Source: UBA10133 sp964528565
Lineage (GTDB): Bacteria > Patescibacteriota > Microgenomatia > UBA1400 > MFAQ01
Reading direction: 5' to 3'
NCBI GenBank assembly: GCA_964528565.1
Contig: CAZGSP010000039.1
Coordinates: 1 to 64,000 of the forward strand
DNA: 64,000 nt
Below the pieces are notes generated by a model. The model worked only from the letters and a program-made list of their open reading frames with translations, did not search any database and was not told the DNA's origin. A program made the translations under genes and the position numbers. The number at the start of each line of letters is the position of its first letter. Positions within the stretch are counted from its first letter, which is position 1. Of this stretch, positions 17,217-26,018 are shown piece after piece.

Positions 17217-18299
17217 TCAAGATTTTATGGTGCCCGAAAAGATTCCCCCATACCGTAGCTTATATCCGAAATTCTTAAGGGGTTTAATCATAGCTAAAAT
17301 TTCTTTATCGGAATAAAAACCAATGATTGGCGGGGTTAAATGATCGAACCAGTTGTGGGTAAGAAGCATAAAGTCCGGCTCCCTTTTTTGTGTCTTGTGG
17401 GTTGGATAACTATCCTCCATGTCTCGGATATAGCTAGAGTTTTTTAAAATATTGCGGGGAAGTTTGAAGAACAGGTAAGAAGGCAGAGCCAAAAGTTTAC
17501 TGATTATCAGGACCACCGGCAAAGGGAGGTGGAGAGTAAAAATCCTCAGAAACATGATGAAATTAACAAGAAGGGACATTAAAAAAGAATTTGGTTTTGT
17601 ATAGACTGTCCCTGCGTAAAATCCGCCTTTTTTTATTTTTCTATAGACGATTTCAACCGCCTTTTTTGGATATGGCAAATGCTGAATGACACCAATCAAA
17701 TATGCAAAGTCCAAGGATTTATCTTTTAAGAATTCGGTGTAAAGATCCGCCTGAATGATGATGACGTTGTTTTGCTTTTGGCATCTTTTAGCAGCGATAT
17801 CGACAGCAAATGAGAGATCACTCCCAATCATCAAACCACCCTTTCCAACCGCTTTCGATGCATTGAGAAGATCTCTTCCGTTTCCTACGGCAGGATCCCA
17901 GCCTGTCTTTCCTTGAAAAAATTCAGAATCTTTACCGACAATTTCGAGAAAATGATTTTCGGCAAAATCGGGTAACTTCTTCCAAATATGCCATTCATAG
18001 CCAAACTGTTGTTGAGTTTTTGATTTTTGCCGTTCAATCTTACTTTTCTCTTTTTTATCGGCAATTTTTTGAAAATAATTATTTAGGAGGTTGATATTGG
18101 AGACATAATCGTAATAAAAGGAATAGCAATTCTTGAGCAAATCCCCTCTTAGAAGTCTGGGGATTCCTTTGATGATCGGGAAACGGCTTTTACATCTAAC
18201 GCACTCAATTAACCCGTAGTCATCCTTGTGTTTTGTTATCTTCAAGTCTCCGCCACAATTGATACAAATAATATGATTTTCTATAGCGGTGATGTTCAT
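17217..18299 (-). CDS. SAM methyltransferase with N-terminal zinc ribbon
   Basis: A 360-residue protein. The N-terminal 50 residues carry two CxxC pairs (C12/C15 and C33/C36) ending in FPIIKGIPRLL, a Trm112-like ribbon often fused to glycan methyltransferases. The catalytic domain has GWDPAVGNGRDLL for SAM binding, GSDLSFAVDIAAKRC and LDFAYLIGVIQHLPYPKKAVE. Residues 230-280 contain a hydrophobic stretch that may associate with the membrane. A second ribbon-bearing methyltransferase is at 31672-32604. It lies 11 bp after the 766-residue membrane protein gene. The substrate is unknown; O-methylation of a sugar is the simplest guess. Confidence 0.88.
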   Translation of the reverse strand: MNITAIENHIICINCGGDLKITKHKDDYGLIECVRCKSRFPIIKGIPRLLRGDLLKNCYSFYYDYVSNINLLNNYFQKIADKKEKSKIERQKSKTQQQFGYEWHIWKKLPDFAENHFLEIVGKDSEFFQGKTGWDPAVGNGRDLLNASKAVGKGGLMIGSDLSFAVDIAAKRCQKQNNVIIIQADLYTEFLKDKSLDFAYLIGVIQHLPYPKKAVEIVYRKIKKGGFYAGTVYTKPNSFLMSLLVNFIMFLRIFTLHLPLPVVLIISKLLALPSYLFFKLPRNILKNSSYIRDMEDSYPTHKTQKREPDFMLLTHNWFDHLTPPIIGFYSDKEILAMIKPLKNFGYKLRYGGIFSGTIKS

Positions 18300-18310
18300 T
18301 TGTTTTGTTA

Positions 18311-20611
18311 TTAGCGTGTTTGGCTACGCTTTGTACATAATAAATAGATGAGACTGGAAATAAAAACTGTTCCTGAGACTAGCTCCCCTAAATATAACAG
18401 CCGCTGCGGCCAAAACACAATAATAAGTGAAAAGTTTAGGGATCCATCCGGATTAGTTGTGCACAAAACGCCTTCCCCTAGACAAAGGTCCTTGGGATTT
18501 AGAAGCCAGCCGTTAGCGTAACCGTTCACCACAAAATGATTATCGTCTTCGAGATTCTTTTTGAACCAGGTGTCGTATAACCTACCAATTCCGTTTTTGG
18601 TGTTAGGGTACAGATACCAATTTTTGTTATAGGTCTCACTAAAGACCACCTGTACCGGACTACTCACTCTCACCAGAGAAATGGTATATTCTGTGGGACT
18701 AATTTTTGAGTAACTAATTTGTGAATTTGCCTGATACGGACTAGCGGAGATCTTATTAATAACAGTTGACTTTGTCTTGTTTTGTTGGGTAAAAATCACG
18801 GAAAATGTTTTATCTCCTTTGATTGAATCGAGGATGTCCGGAAACGCATTAATTTCACGGGTGGTAACGACAGCCTGCCCCGGTAGATAGATATGAGGGA
18901 AAAGGCCGGTCCGCGGTATTTCATATAAATTGAAATAGGTATTCGACTGATTCAGGGATACGACTCCCGCTTCAACCATGTGACGCATTTTACTTTTGGT
19001 CGAATTGTAAAAAACCTCTGCCACATCGTTATGATAAAGTAGATATTTGACATTCAATATTGACGCCAGCTTCACAATCCAATCTCCGGATGATGATGCC
19101 TCCGAGTTCCAATCCTCTCCATAACTCCATATCCCAAACGGAGACGGGTTATTCATTTGGACCACCGGCTTTTCAAACAGTTGAATGGTAGGGTCCGAAC
19201 CAACCACTTTCCATTTTGGATAATTTACCCAGCCGACTGAGTTAATTACCGACCATGGCATACTCATAATTTTATAATCCTCTTTCTCCTCTTTTAGTTT
19301 ATCCGCTAAGAAAAAATATTCCTGAGGAATTTTGATGACATAGGCGAACCTGCTATCGTGGTATGATTTGTGGTCTTCCAGCCCAACCTTGTAAAGGTAG
19401 ACATTTCTCGATAAAACAACTAAGAAGGGGACGGTGGCGGTAAACAACACAAAATACAACCACCTTTTGGAAATTTTCTTAAAGGAAATCAAGATGGTTC
19501 CCAGATAGAAAAAAGGCAAATAAATTAAAGATTTGTCTATGCTCCGTATGGAATTTAGGATGACGTTGTTGAACAAAAAGAGGGTTTGTTCTTTGGAAAC
19601 AATTCCCCGTCCTTTGTTGGCGAGTAAGATAACGAACAGGGCCATTGCCGTTAGGATAAGAATATTGGTTGAATCCTCTTCGTGTTTCTCTTTTTGATTC
19701 TTAACTACTTGGGAAAGAAAAAACAATACCGGAATAACCAGGACACCGGTTAGAACCCAGTTCGAGAAAAGGAGGGTTATGTTGAGCACACTATCAGAAA
19801 GAAACAGGGCATCTTTCAAGCTTAAGGATTGCCAATAGATCCAGCCGGCAAGGTCAAAGGACATGGTTCCGGCCTTGAACCCCTGAGACATTGAAAACAA
19901 GGTCGGTGTTTGAGGGATAATGCTAACAAAGGTAATCAGAAAAAGACTGAGGTAATAAACAAACATCTTGATCACAAAAATGAGATCCGTACTTATTTGA
20001 GAGACATAATGGTGCAAGATGATAAAGATGAATAACAGGATATTCAAGGAAACAAAGAAGGGTGCGTTTCCAAAGGCGGTGTTGGCAAAGAACATGACTA
20101 TGACGAGCTTGGCCAGATCTCTTGAAAGCAAACGATTGGAAGAAAAATATTGCTTTGTAAACAGAAAAATCACCGGCACAAAAACGTAGATTGAGATATA
20201 TGGGGCAGGGGTGAGGGCTCTAATAAAGGTGAATGCGTTTAGGGCGTAGAGGGTTGAAACCGTCACCGACCAAAGAGTGTTTTTCTTTTTAAGGAATTCT
20301 CTAGAGAAGACAAAAAAAGATATAAATCCACCCATAAATATAAAAATGGGGTTGAACAAAAAGCCATAGTTGTGTCCGGAGGCGGACTCAAAGAGTGAAA
20401 GAAGCCAATAATAAGGATAATAAGAAAAAAGAGTGCTCATGTTCCCTTCACCAAACGTTTGCCAGAGTTGACCAAGCTGATACAAAATGTAGGGGTAGTT
20501 GATTATTGTGCCAAAATCTCCGCCGGCAAAGACATAACCATGAGGGAGATTCTGTCTGGTGATAGCAATGAACAAAGAAAATATGGGAATTAAACTTAAA
20601 AATAAACTCAT
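18311..20611 (-). CDS. Large GT-C-like membrane protein with C-terminal ectodomain (YfhO/AftD-like)
   Basis: 766 residues. The first two thirds have about twelve membrane segments, with GGDFGTIINYPYIL in the first loop, where glutamate/aspartate donors sit in YfhO and arabinosyltransferase AftD relatives. 'LTPAPYISIYVFVPVIF' is similar to that group. The C-terminal part, from about 420, is an extracytoplasmic, beta-rich domain with VVFSETYNKNWYLYP and HFVVNGYANGW near the end, features that recur in YfhO/AftD-type proteins, before a last TM. These proteins are implicated in transferring sugars to surface polymers. The start overlaps the stop of the upstream GT4 gene by one base (TAATG). Confidence 0.8.
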   Translation of the reverse strand: MSLFLSLIPIFSLFIAITRQNLPHGYVFAGGDFGTIINYPYILYQLGQLWQTFGEGNMSTLFSYYPYYWLLSLFESASGHNYGFLFNPIFIFMGGFISFFVFSREFLKKKNTLWSVTVSTLYALNAFTFIRALTPAPYISIYVFVPVIFLFTKQYFSSNRLLSRDLAKLVIVMFFANTAFGNAPFFVSLNILLFIFIILHHYVSQISTDLIFVIKMFVYYLSLFLITFVSIIPQTPTLFSMSQGFKAGTMSFDLAGWIYWQSLSLKDALFLSDSVLNITLLFSNWVLTGVLVIPVLFFLSQVVKNQKEKHEEDSTNILILTAMALFVILLANKGRGIVSKEQTLFLFNNVILNSIRSIDKSLIYLPFFYLGTILISFKKISKRWLYFVLFTATVPFLVVLSRNVYLYKVGLEDHKSYHDSRFAYVIKIPQEYFFLADKLKEEKEDYKIMSMPWSVINSVGWVNYPKWKVVGSDPTIQLFEKPVVQMNNPSPFGIWSYGEDWNSEASSSGDWIVKLASILNVKYLLYHNDVAEVFYNSTKSKMRHMVEAGVVSLNQSNTYFNLYEIPRTGLFPHIYLPGQAVVTTREINAFPDILDSIKGDKTFSVIFTQQNKTKSTVINKISASPYQANSQISYSKISPTEYTISLVRVSSPVQVVFSETYNKNWYLYPNTKNGIGRLYDTWFKKNLEDDNHFVVNGYANGWLLNPKDLCLGEGVLCTTNPDGSLNFSLIIVFWPQRLLYLGELVSGTVFISSLIYLLCTKRSQTR

Positions 20612-21927
20612 TATGAATTTTTGTAGTTTTCAACGACGAATGAAGACTCGAGTTTGGAAGTTCTGACAAATTTTTCCATGTCACGGATAAGCTTGAGAGT
20701 TACATCTTCCTCCTTGAATGAGTTTACAACAAGTTCACGGCCCTTTTGAGCGATGTTTCTGAGCTCGGTTTGGTGTGCCTGATAATATTTAATCTTCTGT
20801 GTGAGCCCAGCCAGAGTTCCATCGTAAGCAATATAATTGACTCCGTCCTGTAAACCCAGATCTTTGTACATATAGCTATCTAAACCGATATAAGCACAGC
20901 CGCAAGCCATACCTTCGATAAAATTGATGGAGGGGAGGCCAATATTCTCCTCCGGGCATACAAACATCTTGTATTGGTTGTACTTCTCTACGATATCAAA
21001 ACTATGGTATTTTTTTAGGTCAGAATTAGTGAGGCTTGCCCAGATTTTTAAAATAGCCCAGCCTGAATAAAAGTATTTTTTTGGGCTGTGTTTTTCATTT
21101 GTTTGAGGAGAGATAAAACAATCGATGTATTTCTTAACAATATCCCTTTTTTCATAGATTTCTTTTCTCATGGTGTGAAGAGCGTTGGTATGAAAAAAGT
21201 TCATATAATCAGAGTGGGCACCGCTAACAGCTTCATAGGTATCCGAAAGCAGAAGAAGAGTGCCTACGGCGAAACACTTATTAGACCGTTTGGCAAATGG
21301 CACCCGAGACTGGTACCGGTCCTTGAGCACAAAGGGTAAAACATATACTTTTTTGATAAAACTAAAATATTTCCGAAAAAAAGAGTTTTTAGCGATGTTT
21401 GCCTCACCAAGAAGATGTCTGACACCCACGCTTTGAACGTTTTTGGCAACTTGGGCCGTTCTACCAAAATAATGAGTGGCGTGGAGTAGTTTCTTACCCT
21501 TAAACGTTTTTAGAAATGATTTTTTGATCACCTTATCGTTGAGAAAGGTATCTGTCAGTGAACAAAAACCAAAAACCAGGTCACGCTTCTTGTCTAAGTA
21601 ATTCTTGTCAAAAATTATCTTTTCTTTGAATGGATTTAGGCCGTTGAGCCAACACCAGATATATATTTCCAAAAAAGAGATGATTTTCAGAAGAAAATAA
21701 TTATCAGAAATGAACTTAATCAAGGAAGACCCGGAGGTTATGGAGGAGGCAGTTCCATCTACTACTAAAGCTGTCGGGCATGGCTTAGATTTGATAATAT
21801 CCAGGAATAAATCGTTTTTTTTGTTGTGAGCCTTTCTAAGTACAAATGAAATGAAGGTTCTGCCAATGGAGGTGTGGGGATTATAAAAGCTTAATCTCAT
21901 GTGTGTATGTTCTAAGGAGTGAAACAT
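20611..21927 (-). CDS. GT4-like glycosyltransferase
   Basis: 438 residues without clear membrane helices. The first half is divergent (HATHYFGRTAQVAKNV, GVRHLLGEANIAKN). The C-terminal half has the GT-B donor site: YSGWAILKIWAS, then FVCPEENIGLPSINFIEGMACGCAYIGLD, where the 'IEGMACG' stretch corresponds to the second glutamate of E-x7-E in GT4. It is the first gene of an eleven-gene minus-strand block and probably acts in the cytoplasm. An internal ATG at 21900 is a possible start; neither has a Shine-Dalgarno. Donor and acceptor are unknown. Confidence 0.85.
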   Translation of the reverse strand: MFHSLEHTHMRLSFYNPHTSIGRTFISFVLRKAHNKKNDLFLDIIKSKPCPTALVVDGTASSITSGSSLIKFISDNYFLLKIISFLEIYIWCWLNGLNPFKEKIIFDKNYLDKKRDLVFGFCSLTDTFLNDKVIKKSFLKTFKGKKLLHATHYFGRTAQVAKNVQSVGVRHLLGEANIAKNSFFRKYFSFIKKVYVLPFVLKDRYQSRVPFAKRSNKCFAVGTLLLLSDTYEAVSGAHSDYMNFFHTNALHTMRKEIYEKRDIVKKYIDCFISPQTNEKHSPKKYFYSGWAILKIWASLTNSDLKKYHSFDIVEKYNQYKMFVCPEENIGLPSINFIEGMACGCAYIGLDSYMYKDLGLQDGVNYIAYDGTLAGLTQKIKYYQAHQTELRNIAQKGRELVVNSFKEEDVTLKLIRDMEKFVRTSKLESSFVVENYKNS

Positions 21928-22067
21928 GTCTGGTTGTTTGGTGTTTGTTATTATTTTAACTTAATGTCATTCCCGTATTGCAATGAGACGTTAACTTAAA
22001 CACATATTATAAGTGTTTGTGTATTATAATCGGGTATAATCCGAATTCATTTAATATAACCAAACTC
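21928..22067. promoter_or_regulatory. Divergent promoter region
   Basis: A 140-bp AT-rich gap between the head of the eleven-gene minus block and the five-gene plus cassette. On the plus strand two TATAAT hexamers occur at 22025-22030 and 22035-22040, and a TATAAC at 22055-22060 lies 7 nt before the ATG at 22068. No clear TTGACA-like box pairs with them at 16-18 bp. On the minus strand several TTAAAAT/TTATAAT stretches could serve the GT4 gene, none singled out. Confidence 0.5.
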
Positions 22068-22601
22068 ATGAAAAAAAATACGAAGTCTATGCTACCAAAA
22101 TATTTTGTTCTGGACGTTGACGGTGTTATGACTGATGGACAATTTCATTATACCGTTGATGGTAAGGTGTCGAAAGTTTTCGGTCCCGAAGATAACGACG
22201 CTCTGTGTCTTCTTCAAGATAAGCTGAAAATATATTTTGTGACCGGCGATAAAAGGGGGTTCGAAATTTCTAAAAGGAGAATTGTTGATGATATGCATTT
22301 TCCTCTTGAACTCGTCAGTACTTTCGAGAGAATTGAATGGATTAAGAGTAAGTTGGACTTGGAAAATGCCATTTATATGGGAGATGGTATTTTTGATTCG
22401 ATCGTCTTTAATCAAATCGGTTATGGTATCGCTCCAGCCAATGCCTTTTTCAAAACCAAAGAGTATGCCGACTTTGTAACCAACTCCAGAGGTGGCGAGG
22501 GCGCTGTAGCAGAAGCTTGTCTTCATATAATGGAAAAGTTTTTCGAACCATTTGATCCATTGAAAATAAAGGTTAAAAAGGTTGGTGTTTGGGGACAATA
22601 G
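22068..22601 (+). CDS. KdsC-like HAD phosphatase (C0 subfamily)
   Basis: 177 residues from the ATG at 22068 (a TTG at 22017 lies upstream of the promoter elements and is rejected). The HAD motif I is LDVDGVMTDG with nucleophile D16 and acid D18, the exact form used by KDO-8-phosphate phosphatase KdsC and by the phosphatase part of acylneuraminate cytidylyltransferases. Motif II is FVTGDKRGFEI, and motif IV is YMGDGIFDSIVF. The small size without a cap domain fits the tetrameric KdsC group. First gene of a five-gene cassette; it probably removes phosphate from a sugar-acid or sugar phosphate before activation. No KDO synthase (kdsA) is in view, so the substrate is probably not KDO-8-phosphate. 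Confidence 0.88.
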   Translation: MKKNTKSMLPKYFVLDVDGVMTDGQFHYTVDGKVSKVFGPEDNDALCLLQDKLKIYFVTGDKRGFEISKRRIVDDMHFPLELVSTFERIEWIKSKLDLENAIYMGDGIFDSIVFNQIGYGIAPANAFFKTKEYADFVTNSRGGEGAVAEACLHIMEKFFEPFDPLKIKVKKVGVWGQ

Positions 22602-22602
22602 A

Positions 22603-23421
22603 ATGATAAGCAAAGACACAATAATGTGCATCTCGATTGCCGAACGGCCGGGAAGTCTGGGGGCAACGATCTTCAACAACGCATTTAAGAGGCTGTCACT
22701 GGATTATATATATAAACCCTTGCTTGTAGAATCAAAGAACCTGGAGATTTCTATTTTAGCGATTAGAGCTTGGGGGATCAGGGGATGTGGTGTATCTATG
22801 CCACACAAAATTGAGGTCATGAAATACTTGGATAAGATTGATGGTACGGCCAAAAAGATCGGTGCGGTGAATACCATCGTAAATAGTGATGGAATATTGA
22901 CTGGCTACAATACGGATTTTGAAGGTGCCAAAATAATTACCAAGAGAGATTTTGACGTAAAGGGAGCGGACGTTTTGATTGCTGGCGCCGGAGGTGCTGC
23001 CCGAGCAATCATTCAGGCTCTGATCGAGAACAAATCCTCAAAGATATATCTCACAAATAGAGATGAGCAAAAATCAAGGATGGTTGCAAAAGAGTTTAAG
23101 ATCCGCTTCCTCCCCTGGAGAGATAAGGACCTAATGTCAGGTAAATTGCTAATTAACGCTACACCATTAGGAATGAGGTCTGAGGACAAGTGTATCTTTG
23201 CGGATGAGACAATTAGACAATTTGATGCGGTGATGGACGTGGTCGTAAGTCTGCATGATACCCTTCTGATTAAAAAGGCTAAGAAATTTGGCAAGGTTGC
23301 CCTGCCTGGAATACGCATGTCATCTCTCCAAGGGATGGTTCAATTTAAGTTGTATACTAGGAAAAATATTCCGATAAGAATAATTGAGGAAGGAATTCAA
23401 CAATTTTTAAAAAAACACTAA
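22603..23421 (+). CDS. Shikimate dehydrogenase-like (AroE family) oxidoreductase
   Basis: 272 residues from the ATG at 22603, one base after the previous stop. The substrate domain has SMPHK (65-69) with the family's catalytic lysine at K69, IGAVNTIV (87-93) with N90, and GYNTDFEGA with D105, all as in AroE/YdiB. The NAD(P) domain has GAGGAARA (128-135) and INATPLGM. The first substrate-site motif, SxS in true AroE, reads SIAERPGSLG here and is changed. No other shikimate-pathway gene is near. It lies between a KdsC-like phosphatase and a sugar nucleotidyltransferase, so its substrate is more likely a cyclic polyol or keto-sugar acid related to shikimate/quinate (inference) than shikimate itself. 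Confidence 0.87.
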   Translation: MISKDTIMCISIAERPGSLGATIFNNAFKRLSLDYIYKPLLVESKNLEISILAIRAWGIRGCGVSMPHKIEVMKYLDKIDGTAKKIGAVNTIVNSDGILTGYNTDFEGAKIITKRDFDVKGADVLIAGAGGAARAIIQALIENKSSKIYLTNRDEQKSRMVAKEFKIRFLPWRDKDLMSGKLLINATPLGMRSEDKCIFADETIRQFDAVMDVVVSLHDTLLIKKAKKFGKVALPGIRMSSLQGMVQFKLYTRKNIPIRIIEEGIQQFLKKH

Positions 23422-23422
23422 T

Positions 23423-25009
23423 ATGGATTACAAAGTATGTATTCTCGCCGCTGGTGCAGGTACAAGAATGGGCAAATTGTCCGATGGTATCAATAAGGCC
23501 ATCTTGCCGGTAAATGCAAAAGCCGTAATTTCTCACATTATCGAAAAGTTTCCCCCGAACGTCGAAATAGTCATCGCAGTCGGGCACAAAAAAGAAACGG
23601 TAATTGATTATGTGAAGCTGGCTTATCCGGAAAGAACTTTTGTCTTTGTCGACGTTGACAAGTATATTGGACCAGGAACGGGACCGGGTTACTCTCTTTT
23701 GCAATGCCGGAGTCAGTTGCAGTGCCCTTTTGTATTTTTTGCCGCCGACACAATTGTGCTGGAGGACGTACCCGACCCAGACCATAACTGGTTTGGAATT
23801 GCGCCCGTCAAAGAAACAGAACCATATTGTACTGTTCAAATAAAGAACAACCTGGTTTTTCAACTTGATGACAAAACAAAAAACGATAACAAATTTGCTT
23901 TTATTGGACTGGCCGGAGTGAGAGACTATGAAATATTCTTTACTTCACTGGAGAACAATAAGTCGGGTAACGGTGGCGAAATTCAAGTCTCAAATGGATT
24001 TAATGGTTTGATTGAGCAAGAACTTATCCCGATCGGATTTACCTGGTTCGACACAGGTACGGAAGAAAACTATATTGAAACAAATAAGAATTTCACAAAA
24101 AGCAATAAATTCGACTTCGGTAAGGACAACGAATTTATTTACTTTGTTAATGGTAAGGTGATTAAATTCTTTGCAGATGAGAAAATCGCCAAAAATAGAT
24201 ACGAGCGAGCGACTAAACATTTGTTGGGTCTGTGCCCAAGAATTGAAGGCTACCGTGGTAATTTTTATGCCTACAACAAGTTAGCTGGTCAAACTCTATA
24301 TGATGTCTTAAATAACCATACCGTAAAGACTTTCCTAAACTGGGCCAGACTCAATTTGTGGAAAAATAGTGAAATATCTTCCGCTGAGAAAAAGATTTTT
24401 AAGAAGGCGTGTAAAGATTTTTACTATGAAAAAACATTAAAGCGGCTCAAAAAGTTTTATGAGAAGACCGGGATCGAGGATGGGGAGACTGTCATTAATG
24501 GTATTTCAGTCCCGTCGCTCAAAGATTTGATGGTTAAGATTGATTGGAAACATATTACCGACGGTGTTCCTTCTAACTTCCACGGCGACCTCCAATTTGA
24601 CAATATTTTGGTTACCCGCGATCCTGTCAGTAATTTGGAAAAATTTGTTTTATTGGACTGGAGACAAGACTTCGGAGGGTTGACAAACATGGGTGATCTG
24701 TATTATGACCTAGCCAAACTTTATGGCGGAACAACACTCTCTTATCAACTAATCAAACAGGGAATGTTTAACTTTGACGCTAGCGGCTCCAGTGTATATT
24801 ATAACTTTTATCTTAAAAATGATCTCCTAGAAGCCAAAGAAGAATTTGAATCGTTCATTATCAAGAACCATTTTGATCTAAATAAAATTAAGATTATTAC
24901 GGCGTTAATATTTCTGAACATGTCTCCATTACACAACGACCCATTTGATTTGATGCTATATCACTTGGGCAAAAGCCAACTTTACAGATTACTTAACAAT
25001 AAACAATAA
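23423..25009 (+). CDS. Bifunctional sugar nucleotidyltransferase - APH/choline-kinase-like kinase
   Basis: A 528-residue fusion. Residues 1 to about 225 form a nucleotidyltransferase: LAAGAGTRMGKL (8-19) with the G-x-G-T-R-M loop, NKAILPV (24-30), and AADTI with the metal-binding aspartate. From about 240 a kinase of the aminoglycoside/choline phosphotransferase fold follows: NFHGDLQFDNILV with H387-G388-D389 and the catalytic N, and LLDWRQDF with metal-binding D412. One protein could phosphorylate a sugar or cyclitol and then attach a nucleotide, as in L-fucokinase/GDP-fucose pyrophosphorylase (analogy only). It starts two bases after the AroE-like gene. LicA-LicC choline activation is an alternative, but the neighbours favour a sugar-type substrate. 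Confidence 0.88.
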   Translation: MDYKVCILAAGAGTRMGKLSDGINKAILPVNAKAVISHIIEKFPPNVEIVIAVGHKKETVIDYVKLAYPERTFVFVDVDKYIGPGTGPGYSLLQCRSQLQCPFVFFAADTIVLEDVPDPDHNWFGIAPVKETEPYCTVQIKNNLVFQLDDKTKNDNKFAFIGLAGVRDYEIFFTSLENNKSGNGGEIQVSNGFNGLIEQELIPIGFTWFDTGTEENYIETNKNFTKSNKFDFGKDNEFIYFVNGKVIKFFADEKIAKNRYERATKHLLGLCPRIEGYRGNFYAYNKLAGQTLYDVLNNHTVKTFLNWARLNLWKNSEISSAEKKIFKKACKDFYYEKTLKRLKKFYEKTGIEDGETVINGISVPSLKDLMVKIDWKHITDGVPSNFHGDLQFDNILVTRDPVSNLEKFVLLDWRQDFGGLTNMGDLYYDLAKLYGGTTLSYQLIKQGMFNFDASGSSVYYNFYLKNDLLEAKEEFESFIIKNHFDLNKIKIITALIFLNMSPLHNDPFDLMLYHLGKSQLYRLLNNKQ

Positions 25010-25013
25010 CATT

Positions 25014-26018
25014 ATGGGAAGCCGGGTTAATGCCAAGATTGGAATTGGACCAATGAGTAGTGAGGTCATAGAAGCAGTTTACCGTTACTCTCACTTCTAT
25101 CGGAAGCAATTGATGTTGATTGCATCGAAAAATCAGATTGATCACGCCGGCGGATATGTAAACGGTTGGACCACAAAGCAATATTGCCTTTTCCTAAAAG
25201 AAATGAAGAAAACTTATGGAAACAGCGATGTGATTATATGTCGCGATCATTGTGGTCCTGGTTTTAACGGGATAGATGACTTAAGAGATACTTACGAAAC
25301 AATTAAAAATGATATTGACAATGGGTTTGACCTAATACATATCGATTTTTGTCATTTCAAAGGAAACAGAGAAGAAAAATTGAATGAGTCGAAAAAGGCA
25401 ATCGAGTATGCATTAGGCTTAAACCCGAATATACTCTTGGAAGTGGGTACCGACGAAAATCTCGGGACTAATTATAGTTTACCAAACCTTTCAGAGATAG
25501 AAAGGGAAATAACGTTTATAAAAGGTTTTTGTAACCCTGAATTCTATGTGGTCCAAACCGGTAGCTTGGTAAAAGAAATTAATCAAGTAGGAAATTTTAA
25601 TAAGGATTTCGTGTCAAAAATAGCGACAATTGCCAAAGAAAACGGAATCAAAATTAAAGAACACAATGATGACTATCTCGATAAAGAGACAATAAAAATA
25701 AAAAGAGAGTTGGTTGATGCAATGAATATTGCGCCACAATTTGGAGTTGTCCAGACTCAATTGGTCATTACCAAGTGTTTACAGTATGGTATAAATTTTG
25801 ATCGATTTCTAAAGGATGTATATGATAGCGGAAAGTGGAAGAAGTGGTTAATGAACAACACCGCGGAGAACAAAATGCTTTGTTCTGTAATCGCCGGCCA
25901 CTATGGATTTAATTACGAAAGCTACAAGGATATTATTCAACAATTAAGCACCCGTCTCGACATTAAGGAGTTCATTATTAATTCAATTTCCGATCTTATT
26001 GCTCACTATGATATATAA
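25014..26018 (+). CDS. GatZ/KbaZ-like protein (tagatose-bisphosphate aldolase class II subunit family)
   Basis: 334 residues. VIEAVYRYSHFYRKQLMLIA, then SKNQIDHAGGYVNGWT (38-53), CRDHCGPGFNG (76-86) and LIHIDFCHFKGN follow the order of GatZ/KbaZ proteins (SNQVNQFGGY..., GGDHLGPN, KIHLD). In E. coli this subunit supports the catalytic GatY/KbaY aldolase; no GatY/KbaY partner is visible here, so this stand-alone member may be active on its own. A TIM barrel is expected. It follows the fusion gene by four bases. Its place with an AroE-like enzyme and a KdsC-like phosphatase suggests an aldol step or an epimerisation in making an unusual sugar phosphate (inference). Confidence 0.82.
   Translation: MGSRVNAKIGIGPMSSEVIEAVYRYSHFYRKQLMLIASKNQIDHAGGYVNGWTTKQYCLFLKEMKKTYGNSDVIICRDHCGPGFNGIDDLRDTYETIKNDIDNGFDLIHIDFCHFKGNREEKLNESKKAIEYALGLNPNILLEVGTDENLGTNYSLPNLSEIEREITFIKGFCNPEFYVVQTGSLVKEINQVGNFNKDFVSKIATIAKENGIKIKEHNDDYLDKETIKIKRELVDAMNIAPQFGVVQTQLVITKCLQYGINFDRFLKDVYDSGKWKKWLMNNTAENKMLCSVIAGHYGFNYESYKDIIQQLSTRLDIKEFIINSISDLIAHYDI

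Noticed and set aside
22017..22067. TTG-started extension of the KdsC-like phosphatase
   Set aside because: The region contains the TATAAT promoter boxes and encodes no conserved residues; KdsC proteins start close to the LDVDG strand.
22068..22601. KDO biosynthesis (kdsC proper)
   Set aside because: No kdsA, kdsB or kdsD gene is seen nearby; the HAD motif is shared by other sugar-acid phosphatases.
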